A program made the position numbers and the translations under genes. A stretch of DNA of 64,000 nucleotides from Limnohabitans sp. 2KL-17 (GTDB taxonomy: Bacteria; Pseudomonadota; Gammaproteobacteria; Burkholderiales; Burkholderiaceae_C). The notes under the pieces are model-generated. The model ran no database searches, was not told the DNA's origin, and saw only the letters and a list, made by a program, of their open reading frames with translations. The stretch's first letter is position 1. Each line of letters starts with the position of its first letter. Below are positions 1 to 8,100 of this stretch, piece by piece. Location of the stretch: assembly GCF_003063415.1 (NCBI RefSeq), contig NZ_NESK01000021.1, forward strand, positions 1 through 64,000, in the 5' to 3' direction.

Positions 1-247
1 CCTCGCAAGCCTCGTCGGCCAAGTTGAACCAGTGCTGCACAAAGTACATGCGCAACATACGCTCAAGTCCCACCGGCGGGCGACCATTGCCCGGCTTGGG
101 GTAATGCGGCTCGATCACTTCGCATAGCGCATGCCACGGAACGATCTCATTCATTGTGGAGAGGAACACGTCGCGCCTGGTTGCGCGACGGTATTGTTCG
201 AATCCGGCTCCTGCATCGGCCGCTAGGGCAAGGGTCTGTTGTTTCAT
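1..247 (-). CDS. IS5-family transposase, N-terminal 82 residues (cut by window edge)
   Basis: Reads leftward from ATG at 247 and is still open at base 1. The translation starts MKQQTLALAADAGAGFEQ and continues with YRRATRRDVFL, IVPW and GNGRPPVGLERMLRMYF. This is the conserved N-terminal DUF772-type region of IS5-group DDE transposases. The DDE catalytic residues lie further along, outside the window, so whether the element is active cannot be judged. It lies antisense to the upstream extension of the interrupted ligase reading frame. Confidence 0.88.
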   Translation of the reverse strand, partial: MKQQTLALAADAGAGFEQYRRATRRDVFLSTMNEIVPWHALCEVIEPHYPKPGNGRPPVGLERMLRMYFVQHWFNLADEACE

Positions 248-297
248 CGACCTATAACGAAACAGCACCCAATGCGGTGGACTTATTCAGCGTAGCC
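1..297 (-). mobile_element. IS5-family insertion sequence, left end
   Basis: The first 297 bases are the left end of an IS5-group element that continues out of the window. The outermost bases, read on the minus strand from 297, begin GGCTACGCTGAATAAGTCC. This resembles the IS5 terminal inverted repeat, which has the same AAGTCC block at about the same distance from the tip. The transposase start codon lies 50 bases inside the end, as usual for the group. Directly outside is TTAG (298-301), which fits the YTAR target that IS5 duplicates. The other end and the second target copy are not visible. Confidence 0.8.
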
Positions 298-301
298 TTA
301 G
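298..301. repeat. probable IS5 target-site duplication TTAG
   Basis: TTAG lies immediately outside the inferred IS tip and matches the YTAR target preference of IS5. It is in frame with the ligase, and its TTA codon supplies the leucine expected before GVNPMCGMEF. The partner copy would lie beyond base 1. Confidence 0.6.
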
Positions 302-1266
302 GCGTCAACCCCATGTGTGGCATGGAGTTCGAATGGTTTAACTTCTTAGAAAACTCGCATTCATGGCAGAACAAGAAGGGTGTCGAACCCACGCCCTTGA
401 CGCCCGGCATGTTTGGCTATTCCTTGCTGCGCATGAACCAAACCCGTGAGTTCTTCAACGCCATTCAGGATGAAATGCTGCAATTTGGTGTACCCATCGA
501 AGGCCTGCATACCGAAACAGGTCCTGGCGTGTACGAAGCAGCCATTGCCTTCTGCGATGCCCTGACACAAGCCGATCGCGCCATCTTGTTCAAAACAGGC
601 ACCAAGGAAATTGGCGCGCGCTTTGGCATCATGCCCAGCTTCATGGCCAAATGGAATGCCGCTCTGCCTGGCTGCAGCGGCCACATTCACCAAAGTCTGA
701 GCGATGGCAAAAAGAATTTATTTGCCGATGCCAAAGGCCGGCATGGCATGAGCAAGGTGTTTGAAAGTTACTTGGCTGGCCAAGTGGCTCACTTGATGGA
801 ATTTGCGCCGATGTTATGGCCCACCATCAACAGCTACAAGCGCTTGGTGGATGGCTTCTGGGCACCGGTCAAACCCACATGGGGTTTGGACAACCGCACG
901 GCCAGCTTCCGGGTCATTTCAGGCTCGCCCAAATCAACCCGCTTGGAAACGCGCTGCCCCGGTGCTGACGTCAACCCCTACTTGGCCATGGCTGCGGTCA
1001 TTGCCGCAGGCTTGGACGGTGTTGAAAAAGGCATGAAGCTAACAGCTCCTCCCATATACGGCACCAACGGCGGTGCTGAAAACATCCCCCGTGCGCCCCG
1101 CACCTTGATTGAAACCACCCGCAATTTCCAACAGTCCAAAGTGGCACGCGATTGGTTGGGCGATACATTTGTGGATCACTTTGCTGCCACCCGTGAGTGG
1201 GAATGGCGCCAATGGCTCGATGGCGTGACCGATTGGGAACTCAAACGCTATTTCGAAATCATTTAA
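298..1266 (+). pseudogene. glutamine-synthetase-like gamma-glutamyl-amine ligase, 5' part cut off by the IS
   Basis: About 322 codons of a glutamine synthetase fold ligase remain. The catalytic half is intact: GMEFEWFNF (first metal-binding glutamates), HTETGPGVYEAAI, SGHIHQSLSDG, the ATP-loop region with NSYKRLVDGFWAP, and ASFRV/RLETRCPGADVNPYLA. Family members of this length class have roughly 110-130 more N-terminal residues (beta-grasp domain). Those are missing here because the IS ends at 297. The open frame continues back into antisense IS sequence to a TTG at 154, but that part has no family similarity and no ribosome site. With the neighbouring hydrolase and dehydrogenases, the ancestral role was probably gamma-glutamylation of an amine or amino alcohol, not ammonia assimilation. 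Probably inactive unless rescued by an unseen start. Confidence 0.82.
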
Positions 1267-1297
1267 TTGCAATTTGCAGATCAGACTGGACGCATCA

Positions 1298-2431
1298 ATG
1301 AGCATTCACAAGTTTTCATTTCCTACCCCCATTCACTTTGGCGTGGGTGCCCGCAAATTGGTGGGTCAACATTTGAAGGATTTGGGATTCAAACGACCCC
1401 TCATCGTCACCGACAAAGCCATGGCCGACTTGCCCCTCATGGCCGAGTTCATTGGCCACTTAGGCGGTTTGGATGTGGCCGTTTATGCTGGCGTACATGG
1501 CAACCCCACCGCCTCACAAGTGACTGCAGGCGGGGCTGCCTTCAAAGCACACCAGGCCGATTGCGTGATTGGTTTGGGTGGTGGCGCATCATTAGATGTG
1601 GCCAAAGTGGTGGGCTTGTCCCCCACCCATGATGGCCCTATTTTGGAATACGCATGGGACCATCCCAAGGCTCGCAGCATCACCGGTCCACTGCCCTACT
1701 TTGTCGCCCTGCCCACCACGTCGGGTACGGGTTCTGAAGTGGGCCGCTCTAGCGTGGTGAGCGAAGACGACACGCATCAAAAACGCGTCATCTTCCATCC
1801 CAAGTTGTTGGCGCAAACGATGTTTGCCGATCCAGAACTCACCGTGGGTTTGCCAGGCAAGATCACGGCAGCCACCGGCATGGATGCCCTGACGCACAAC
1901 ATTGAGAGCTATTTGTCTCCCGCGTACCACCCTTTGTGCGATGGCATTGCTTTGGAAGGCACCCGCATAGGGGCAGCAGCGCTGCACACAGCCGTGCATC
2001 AGCCTAGCAACCTCAAAGCCCGCAGCGACATGATGATGTCGTCCATGATGGGCGCCATTGCTTTCCAGAAAGATTTGGGCGCTGTGCACTCTTGCGCTCA
2101 CGCATTAGGCGCCGTGGTCGACATGCACCACGGCTTGGCCAACGCCCTCATGATCGATGTGGTAATGGCTTGGAACCATGAAGCCGTGCCCGAAAAATTC
2201 AACGAATTGGCACATGTTTGCCATGTCAAAGGTGGCGGCAGTGCCTTTGTGGCCTGGCTCAAAGAATTGAAAACCTCGATTGGCATCACAGGCACCTTGT
2301 CTTCCCATGGCGTGAAGCCTAAACACATGGCGCGCTTGGTTGAAATTGCCACCGCCGACATTTGCCATCAAACCAATCCACGCCCTTGCACTGCTTCCGA
2401 TTTTGAAAAACTGTTCAAGGCAGCCATGTAA
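1298..2431 (+). CDS. iron-containing (group III) alcohol dehydrogenase
   Basis: 377 residues, the normal length for Fe-ADHs. The N-terminal Rossmann part carries GLGGGASLDVAK (NAD-binding glycine run). The C-terminal metal domain carries GMDALTHNIESYL and CAHALGAVVDMHHG, which hold the Asp/His residues that bind Fe2+. PTTSGTGSEV is the family signature. I use ATG 1298 rather than the upstream in-frame start at 1274 because MSIHKFSFPTPIHFG is the usual family beginning. In this operon it would oxidise the alcohol of a gamma-glutamylated amino alcohol, such as gamma-glutamyl-ethanolamide, to the aldehyde for the downstream aldehyde dehydrogenase. That substrate is inferred from context. It starts 31 bases after the broken ligase. 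Confidence 0.9.
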   Translation: MSIHKFSFPTPIHFGVGARKLVGQHLKDLGFKRPLIVTDKAMADLPLMAEFIGHLGGLDVAVYAGVHGNPTASQVTAGGAAFKAHQADCVIGLGGGASLDVAKVVGLSPTHDGPILEYAWDHPKARSITGPLPYFVALPTTSGTGSEVGRSSVVSEDDTHQKRVIFHPKLLAQTMFADPELTVGLPGKITAATGMDALTHNIESYLSPAYHPLCDGIALEGTRIGAAALHTAVHQPSNLKARSDMMMSSMMGAIAFQKDLGAVHSCAHALGAVVDMHHGLANALMIDVVMAWNHEAVPEKFNELAHVCHVKGGGSAFVAWLKELKTSIGITGTLSSHGVKPKHMARLVEIATADICHQTNPRPCTASDFEKLFKAAM

Positions 2432-2449
2432 CTGGAGGTTTGGCTTTTC

Positions 2450-3226
2450 ATGTCTTCCAATTCCAAACGACTCAAAATTGGCATCTCGGCGTGCTTCTTT
2501 CACCCAGACAACGAACGCCCTATTTTCAAAGGCAAGACCCTTCAATACATTGAACAGTCTGTGGCGCATTGGGTCATGTCGCAAGGCGACCTGGCCGTCA
2601 TGATCCCCTCGCCCGAAGGCGACACACAAGTGGGTGATGCACAGATTGCCGATTACGCTGAATGGCTCGATGGTGTGGTGCTCATGGGCGGCAGCGATGT
2701 CTGGCCAGGCAGCTACGGCGAAATAGTGATGGACCCGCGCTGGACAGGAGACCGAGTGCGCGATGCTTATGAGAAAAAACTCATTGAAGCCTTTGTGCTT
2801 GCTGGCAAACCTGTGCTGGGTGTTTGCCGCGGTATGCAAATGATCAATGTCACTTTTGGTGGGACCTTGTACCAGGACATTGCCACGCAAAGACCTGAGG
2901 CTTTGGTGCACAGAGATGGCGCTCAATACGACCTCAATATGCACGAAATTCAGTTTGAGCCTGGCAGCAAACTTTCCAAGTTGCTAGGCGGCGCCAGTTT
3001 GGCCAAGGTCAACAGCATTCACCATCAAGGCGTGAAAGATCTGGCCCCAAATTTCGTGGTGGAAGCTTACTGCCCTCACGACCGCATCCCTGAAGCCATA
3101 CGCCATCAAGGCAAGGCTTATGTGGCGGCCGTGCAATGGCATCCTGAATTCCATAAACCGGCGCTAGGCACCTTGGACGACAGCCCCATCCTGGCAGACT
3201 TCTTGAACGCAGCTCGCCAAAAATAA
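2450..3226 (+). CDS. gamma-glutamyl-gamma-aminobutyrate hydrolase family (class I glutamine amidotransferase, PuuD-like)
   Basis: 258 residues. The catalytic cysteine lies in GVCRGMQMIN and the catalytic His-Glu pair in QWHPEF near the C-terminus, which is the Cys-His-Glu triad of class I amidotransferases. MGGSDVWPGSYGE is the substrate-side loop seen in PuuD relatives. Such enzymes hydrolyse gamma-glutamyl amides to release glutamate and the acid product. GGAGG-type ribosome site (GGAGG at 2434-2438) lies 11 bases before ATG 2450. The gene sits between the two dehydrogenases of the same operon, consistent with the last step of a gamma-glutamylated intermediate route. It is related to E. coli PuuD, but the real amide is unknown. 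Confidence 0.88.
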   Translation: MSSNSKRLKIGISACFFHPDNERPIFKGKTLQYIEQSVAHWVMSQGDLAVMIPSPEGDTQVGDAQIADYAEWLDGVVLMGGSDVWPGSYGEIVMDPRWTGDRVRDAYEKKLIEAFVLAGKPVLGVCRGMQMINVTFGGTLYQDIATQRPEALVHRDGAQYDLNMHEIQFEPGSKLSKLLGGASLAKVNSIHHQGVKDLAPNFVVEAYCPHDRIPEAIRHQGKAYVAAVQWHPEFHKPALGTLDDSPILADFLNAARQK

Positions 3227-3285
3227 TCCGCTGAACTGCGACTCATTGAACCTGCCCCTTGAATCACCGAATCCATTGGACTTTT

Positions 3286-4671
3286 ATGAAACTGCTCGAC
3301 GTCATCAATCCCGCAACCGAAGAACTGATCTCGCAACTACCCATCGACGATGGTGCTGCAGTGGCCGTCAAGGCACAAAAAGCGCGCAACGCGCAAGCAG
3401 CTTGGGCCGCCACCCCCTTGTCTGAGCGCATGGCTTGTATTCAACGCTTCCGCGGTTTTGTTCAAGCCCAACTCGACGACTTGGCCAAAATCATGTCGCA
3501 AGAAACAGGCAAACCCCTGGGCCATTCACGCAATGAGTTGAATGGGTTTCTAGGTCGCGTGGATTTCTTTTTGGCAGAAGCCGAAGGCATCCTCAAAACC
3601 GAAACATTTTACCACCAAGACGGCATGTGCGAGCAAATCCAACACATTCCTCTGGGTTTGATTGGCAACATTTCCGCATGGAACTACCCGTGGTTTGTGG
3701 GTGGCAATGTGTTTGTGCCTGGCTTGCTGATGGGCAATGCCGTCTTGTACAAACCCTCCGAATTTGCGGCCATGAGTGGCTTGGCCATGGGCCGCTTGCT
3801 GCACGAAGCGGGTATCCCTGAAGATGTTTTTGCCACGCTGATTGGTACGGCAGACACTGGCAACGCCTTGCTGGCACAGCAACTTGACGGCATGTTCTTT
3901 ACCGGCTCCTTGGCCACAGGCCAACATATTGCCAATGTGATGGGGCCGCGCATGACCAAGCTGCAACTGGAATTGGGCGGGAAAGACCCTACCTATGTTT
4001 GCGCAGACGCCGATCCTGTGATCGCAGCACAATCTTTGGCAGATGGCGCCATGTACAACGCGGGACAAAGCTGCTGCTCTGTTGAGCGCATTTATGTGCA
4101 CGCCAGCATCCACGATCAGTTTGTACAAGCACTGGTCGATACAGTGCGCAGCTTCAAAATGGGTGACCCATTGGCTGCGGACACCTACCTTGGCCCACTG
4201 ACCCGTGCGCCTCAAATCAAAGTGTTGGAAGATCAAATTGCCGATGCCAAAGCCAAAGGTGCGCGCTGCTTGTTGGGTGGCCAACGCAGTAAAGGCCCTA
4301 TGGGTGGCAAAGGCAACTGGTTTGAAGCCACTGTGTTTGACAAAGTGAACCACAGCATGGCCCTCATGCGCGACGAAAGTTTTGGCCCCATCATTGGCAT
4401 CCAAAAAGTGAACGACGATGCAGAGGCCATTCGCCTGATGAACGACACCCAATACGGATTGACCGCTGGCGTCTACACACCCAAAGAACAACACGCCCGC
4501 GAAGTGCTTTCGCAAGTTCGCGCAGGCACTGTGTATTGGAACTGCTGTGACCGCGTCAGCCCGCGCCTACCTTGGAGCGGCTACGGTCAATCAGGTGTCG
4601 GCCTCACTTTGTCACGCGAAGGCTTGGCCACCTTCACACGGCCCAAGGCTTGGCACTTGCGCAGCAATTGA
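3286..4671 (+). CDS. NAD(P)-dependent aldehyde dehydrogenase
   Basis: 461 residues, ALDH superfamily. Visible motifs are SAWNYPW and NAVLYKPSE (cofactor binding), FTGS, ELGGKDP (general base glutamate) and NAGQSCCSVERIY (catalytic cysteine), then the C-terminal ESFGPIIGI. ATG 3286 is chosen over the upstream TTG at 3259 because MKLLDVINPATEE is the standard beginning. It probably oxidises the gamma-glutamylated aldehyde made by the Fe-ADH at 1298-2431 to an acid, which the 2450-3226 hydrolase then cleaves. PuuC of the putrescine route is the closest functional analogy. The last codon is followed by a single base before the HAD gene, so the two are one operon. Confidence 0.9.
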   Translation: MKLLDVINPATEELISQLPIDDGAAVAVKAQKARNAQAAWAATPLSERMACIQRFRGFVQAQLDDLAKIMSQETGKPLGHSRNELNGFLGRVDFFLAEAEGILKTETFYHQDGMCEQIQHIPLGLIGNISAWNYPWFVGGNVFVPGLLMGNAVLYKPSEFAAMSGLAMGRLLHEAGIPEDVFATLIGTADTGNALLAQQLDGMFFTGSLATGQHIANVMGPRMTKLQLELGGKDPTYVCADADPVIAAQSLADGAMYNAGQSCCSVERIYVHASIHDQFVQALVDTVRSFKMGDPLAADTYLGPLTRAPQIKVLEDQIADAKAKGARCLLGGQRSKGPMGGKGNWFEATVFDKVNHSMALMRDESFGPIIGIQKVNDDAEAIRLMNDTQYGLTAGVYTPKEQHAREVLSQVRAGTVYWNCCDRVSPRLPWSGYGQSGVGLTLSREGLATFTRPKAWHLRSN

Positions 4672-4672
4672 C

Positions 4673-5332
4673 ATGCGACTGGCTCTTTTCGACTTAGACC
4701 ATACCTTGCTTGATGGCGACAGCGATCAGCTGTGGTGTGATTTCCTCATTGACAAAGGCTTGCTCGACAAGGCCATCTTCTCGGCCAAAAACTTGACCAT
4801 GGCGCACGGCTACAAATCGGGTGCGGTCGATGTACAGGCGTTTTGCGAGTTCTACATTGGCACCTTGACCTTGAAGTCCCCCCAAGATTGGGAGCCGTTG
4901 CGTCAAGAATTTTTAAGCGCTTGGGTCGTTCCTCGCCTGTGTGGGGGCGGCATAGCCCAAATCAAAGCCCATCAGGCCAATGCCGACCGCGTCGTCATGA
5001 CCACCGCCACCAACCGATTCATCACGGAACTCACTGCGGCGCACTTGGACATTAAAGAATTGATCGCCACAGAAGCAGAAATTCAAGATGGCTTGTTCAC
5101 AGGACGAACAAGTGGCGTGTTGAACATGCGCGAAGGAAAAGTCAGAAGGCTCTTGACCTGGTGTACCGAACAATCTCTCAACTGGGAACAACTTGAAACA
5201 TGGGGTTACAGCGACTCCATCAACGATCTGCCTTTATTGGAAGCCGTGACGCATGCAACCGTCACACAAGGCGATCCAAAGCTGCGTGCCGAGGCCTTCA
5301 AACGGGACTGGCCACAAATAGATTGGTTTTGA
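4673..5332 (+). CDS. HAD-superfamily (subfamily IB) phosphatase
   Basis: 219 residues. The HAD nucleophile motif is FDLDHTLLDGDSD at the N-terminus. Motif II is MTTATN and motif III/IV is GYSDSINDLPLLE. The arrangement is that of SerB-like IB phosphatases, which dephosphorylate small phospho-metabolites. The start codon lies one base after the stop of the aldehyde dehydrogenase gene, so expression is coupled. Many Burkholderiales carry a relative of this enzyme as a general HAD-IB hydrolase. Its part in the gamma-glutamyl route is unproven, and phosphorylated ethanolamine as substrate would be speculation. Confidence 0.85.
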   Translation: MRLALFDLDHTLLDGDSDQLWCDFLIDKGLLDKAIFSAKNLTMAHGYKSGAVDVQAFCEFYIGTLTLKSPQDWEPLRQEFLSAWVVPRLCGGGIAQIKAHQANADRVVMTTATNRFITELTAAHLDIKELIATEAEIQDGLFTGRTSGVLNMREGKVRRLLTWCTEQSLNWEQLETWGYSDSINDLPLLEAVTHATVTQGDPKLRAEAFKRDWPQIDWF

Positions 5333-5338
5333 ATCTGG

Positions 5339-5362
5339 CCCGCGGTCGACATCGCGGGTTTT
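5339..5362 (+). terminator. rho-independent terminator of the gamma-glutamyl operon
   Basis: CCCGCG (5339-5344), an 8-base loop, CGCGGG (5353-5358), then TTTT. It lies seven bases after the HAD stop codon. It has a U-tract only on the plus strand, so it serves the upstream operon and not the converging Nudix gene. Confidence 0.75.
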
Positions 5363-5371
5363 GAACATCGC

Positions 5372-6298
5372 TCAAGCAAGCACAGTCGGGTGCAACACAG
5401 CATGCGAAATCACGCATGCCGCATCAACAGTCATGCTCTTTGCAGCAATGGCCTCAACCACTTGCGTTGGGGACAACAAACTGAATTCGGCCACTTCACC
5501 ATCTTGATTGAGGGGCTGCGCATCAGCGGGAATCCTCAAGTTATAAACCCACAAGACTTCATGGTGCCAACCTCGGGCCACGGCTCGGCAGGTTGTCACT
5601 TGGCCATTGGCCACTGCTGTCAGAGCAAGACCTTCAGACAAGCCTGCCTCTTCCGCCATTTCACGGACAACACAGCTTTGCAAAGACTCACGCACAGGCA
5701 AACCTCCCGCAGCGATGTTGTCAAGCATGCCAGGGTCGGTAGGTTTGCTCTGCGAGCGACGCCCACACCACATGAAACCTTCCTCTGTAAAACCATTGAC
5801 ATGTACGGCGTGGCTGCGCAAACCAAAAAATCGAAATGCTGCACGCTCCATTTCAAATGCTGACGTCAAGGCAGCCGCAGGTTCAGCGCACCGCCCCTGC
5901 GACAAGATATCCGCATCCGACCAGTAACTGAATTTTTCGTTGCGCCAGCCAGTGATATGACCCAATTCGCGCAACGCCAGTGCAAGCGCTGCCAAAGCAA
6001 GGCTGCGCGACGCATGGCTGCGCTCAGGCGTATCCCAAACCAATCCATGCGGCACGCGCTTCCAGTCTTGACGCCAATTGAGAATGAGGTCCGCATGCTC
6101 TGGTGTGAAGTACCCTGTTGGCGACTGCGCATCGCTCAGATACCAAGGCACAGCGTCTTCTGGCACAACCTGCACGGCCTGCTGCAAACATTGCTGCAAC
6201 ACCTGTCGCTCGGCGGCACTCAAAGCGCTTTGAAATTTTTGAATACAAGTCTTGATCACTGGGAGTCTTTCTTTGGCCCGGTAGTGGTCCAAGACCAT
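5372..6298 (-). CDS. DUF4743/Nudix hydrolase (thiamine-pyrophosphate-related type)
   Basis: About 308 residues. The N-terminal half matches the DUF4743 module found before some Nudix domains. The C-terminal half has a complete Nudix box, GGLPVRESLQSCVVREMA followed by EEAGL, fitting GX5EX7REUXEEXGU. Fungal and bacterial relatives act on oxidised or normal thiamine diphosphate, so a nucleoside- or thiamine-diphosphate hydrolase is likely, but the substrate is not fixed by the sequence. Start uncertain: ATG 6298 is given; GTG 6259, just before IKTCIQKFQSAL, is equally possible; an ATG at 6391 would add residues without family likeness. Converges with the HAD gene. Confidence 0.8.
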   Translation of the reverse strand: MVLDHYRAKERLPVIKTCIQKFQSALSAAERQVLQQCLQQAVQVVPEDAVPWYLSDAQSPTGYFTPEHADLILNWRQDWKRVPHGLVWDTPERSHASRSLALAALALALRELGHITGWRNEKFSYWSDADILSQGRCAEPAAALTSAFEMERAAFRFFGLRSHAVHVNGFTEEGFMWCGRRSQSKPTDPGMLDNIAAGGLPVRESLQSCVVREMAEEAGLSEGLALTAVANGQVTTCRAVARGWHHEVLWVYNLRIPADAQPLNQDGEVAEFSLLSPTQVVEAIAAKSMTVDAACVISHAVLHPTVLA

Positions 6299-6440
6299 CG
6301 CACCACTCACTGGACAATCGAACGCAGCAAGAGGTTCACCAGATGTCCTTGCCCATTTCGAAGCCAACGGCAATGGCACGCAAACGCGCATTGATGCTGC
6401 ACTGTGAATTCATTGCAGAGCACCCCGGCTCACGCTGAGC

Positions 6441-7283
6441 TCAGCCCTTGGCTGCTTCCAGCGTATCGCGGGTTTGCATGGCGACCTTGCGAGCGGCTTC
6501 GGCAAAGTCTTTGCCACTCGAGGCATAGAGCACGGCACGCGACGAATTGACAATGATCGAGCCTGCGCTGCTGCCGTCGAGGTTGCCACGCCAGCCGGCC
6601 TTGACCGTGGCCACCGCGTCACCGCCTTGTGCGCCCACGCCGGGAATCAACAGCGGAACGGTGGGCGCGATTTCGCGAACACGTTCAATCTCTGCGGGGT
6701 AGGTGGCGCCGACCACCAGGCCCAATTGGCCGTTCAGGTTCCAGGGGCCCTGGGCCAGACGGGCCACGTGCTCATACAGCAGCGGCTGCCCCTCGACCGA
6801 GGCCAGACGCTGGTTTTGCAGGTCATCGCCGCCCGGGTTGGAGGTGCGGCACAGCAAGAAAGCGCCTTTGCCCTCGAACTGAAGATAAGGTGCAACCGAG
6901 TCCCAACCCATGAAAGGGGACAAGGTCACGGCATCGGCGCCGTAGCGCTCAAAAGCCTCTTTGGCGTATTGCTCGGCTGTGGAGCCGATGTCGCCACGCT
7001 TGGCATCGAGAATGATGGGCACGTGCGGGGCCACACGGCGCATGTGTTTCATCAGGCGTTCGAGCTGGCCTTCAGCTCGGTGCGCGGCAAAGTAGGCGAT
7101 TTGGGGCTTGAAACTGCTGACCAGGTCGGCCGTAGCGTCCACGATGCGGGCACAAAAGTCATAAATCTTGTTGGCATCGCCTTTGTAGCCATCCGGGAAC
7201 TTGGTGGGCTCAGGGTCCAGGCCCACGCAAAGCATGGAGCCGTTTTGGCGCTCGGCGTCGCGCAACATGTCAAGAAAGGTCAT
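6441..7283 (-). CDS. pyrF: orotidine 5'-phosphate decarboxylase (type 2)
   Basis: 280 residues, the length of the type 2 (mycobacterial/proteobacterial) OMP decarboxylases. [16 protein letters not shown] carries the catalytic Lys-Asp cluster. [12 protein letters not shown] at the N-terminus and [11 protein letters not shown] and [14 protein letters not shown] near the C-terminus bind substrate phosphate. It makes UMP, the last step of de novo pyrimidine synthesis, in the cytoplasm. It stands alone, 35 bases from the stop of the gntR-type gene on the same strand, so read-through from that gene is possible. Confidence 0.95.
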   Translation of the reverse strand: MTFLDMLRDAERQNGSMLCVGLDPEPTKFPDGYKGDANKIYDFCARIVDATADLVSSFKPQIAYFAAHRAEGQLERLMKHMRRVAPHVPIILDAKRGDIGSTAEQYAKEAFERYGADAVTLSPFMGWDSVAPYLQFEGKGAFLLCRTSNPGGDDLQNQRLASVEGQPLLYEHVARLAQGPWNLNGQLGLVVGATYPAEIERVREIAPTVPLLIPGVGAQGGDAVATVKAGWRGNLDGSSAGSIIVNSSRAVLYASSGKDFAEAARKVAMQTRDTLEAAKG

Positions 7284-7318
7284 TCGGGCATTTTAAGGGG
7301 GCGCCCCATGGCGCCGAT

Positions 7319-7984
7319 TCACTGGGCCGCCAGAAGATCCGTGGGCAAGTTGAGGATGAAGTCATTGAGACTTTTGGCATCGCGACCAGGCCGCATGTGG
7401 TCGCGCATGGACGTCTCAGCCGCTTCGGCATCTCGCAGCTTCAAGGCCTGAACAATTTCTTCATGCTGGTCAAACGAAGCCTGCAAGCGGCCCAAGGCGC
7501 CAAACGCGTGCCTGCGGTAAACACCGGTGCGAAACCGGATGCGCAAAACCTCTTGCCTTAAAAACGGGTTGCGGGTGCCTTGGTAAATGAGCTCGTGAAA
7601 TTGCAAATTGAGCTTTTGCCAGCCCTGCAAGTCCTCCGCTGCAGCCACTTGGCGGCTTTGCTCGTGCAATGCAAACAAGCGCTGCATGTCCTCTGGCCCC
7701 ATGCGCTCGCAGGCCAGCCGCACGGCCACAGCCTCCAGCTCGGCCAGCAACTCCCACAAGCTGAGCAGTTGCTGCAGGTTCATCTTGGCCACGGTGCTGC
7801 CACCCCGGGGCATGTTGCTGACCCAACCTTGTGCCTGCAACTGGATCAGCGCCTCCCGGATGGGTGTTTTTGACACCCCAAAACGCTCCGACAGGCCGCT
7901 TTCGTCGATGGCATCCCCGGGCAACAAATCGCCCTTGGAAATGGCTTCTTCCAAGTGCAAACGGATTTGGTCGCTGACTTTCAT
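7319..7984 (-). CDS. GntR-family transcriptional regulator (FadR/FCD subgroup)
   Basis: 221 residues. An N-terminal winged helix (LSERFGVSKTPIREALIQLQ) is followed by an all-helical FCD ligand domain with metal-site histidines in FHELIYQG and DHMRPG. It is divergent from the CoA-transferase gene at 8101, with 116 bases between, which is the classic arrangement for a local regulator responding to the pathway substrate or a CoA intermediate. A perfect AT palindrome at 8046-8059 in the shared region is a candidate operator. Most FCD regulators act as repressors released by a carboxylate ligand; for this one that is inference. Confidence 0.9.
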   Translation of the reverse strand: MKVSDQIRLHLEEAISKGDLLPGDAIDESGLSERFGVSKTPIREALIQLQAQGWVSNMPRGGSTVAKMNLQQLLSLWELLAELEAVAVRLACERMGPEDMQRLFALHEQSRQVAAAEDLQGWQKLNLQFHELIYQGTRNPFLRQEVLRIRFRTGVYRRHAFGALGRLQASFDQHEEIVQALKLRDAEAAETSMRDHMRPGRDAKSLNDFILNLPTDLLAAQ

Positions 7985-8045
7985 GGGGCTTTCTCAGGGC
8001 AAACACCGATATTTTGTCATATTGCTTTGAATACAGATATGGGCT

Positions 8046-8059
8046 ATAAATATATTTAT
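8046..8059. promoter_or_regulatory. candidate operator: 14-bp perfect palindrome in the gntR/CoA-transferase intergenic region
   Basis: ATAAATATATTTAT is its own reverse complement. It is bordered by TATGGGC on the left (ending 8044) and TATGGGC on the right (starting 8057, overlapping the palindrome end), and an inverted TATGCCC occurs at the CoA-transferase start. The region is far more AT-rich than the genes on both sides. It is a plausible binding site for the adjacent GntR regulator. Confidence 0.45.
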
Positions 8060-8100
8060 GGGCGGGCGATTTGTTTTTAAAGACGTCCAAATCCACATAT

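Noticed and set aside
154..297. N-terminal extension of the ligase frame from a TTG start
   Set aside because: It is antisense to the IS transposase and IS end, has no ligase similarity and no ribosome site; the frame is open by chance.
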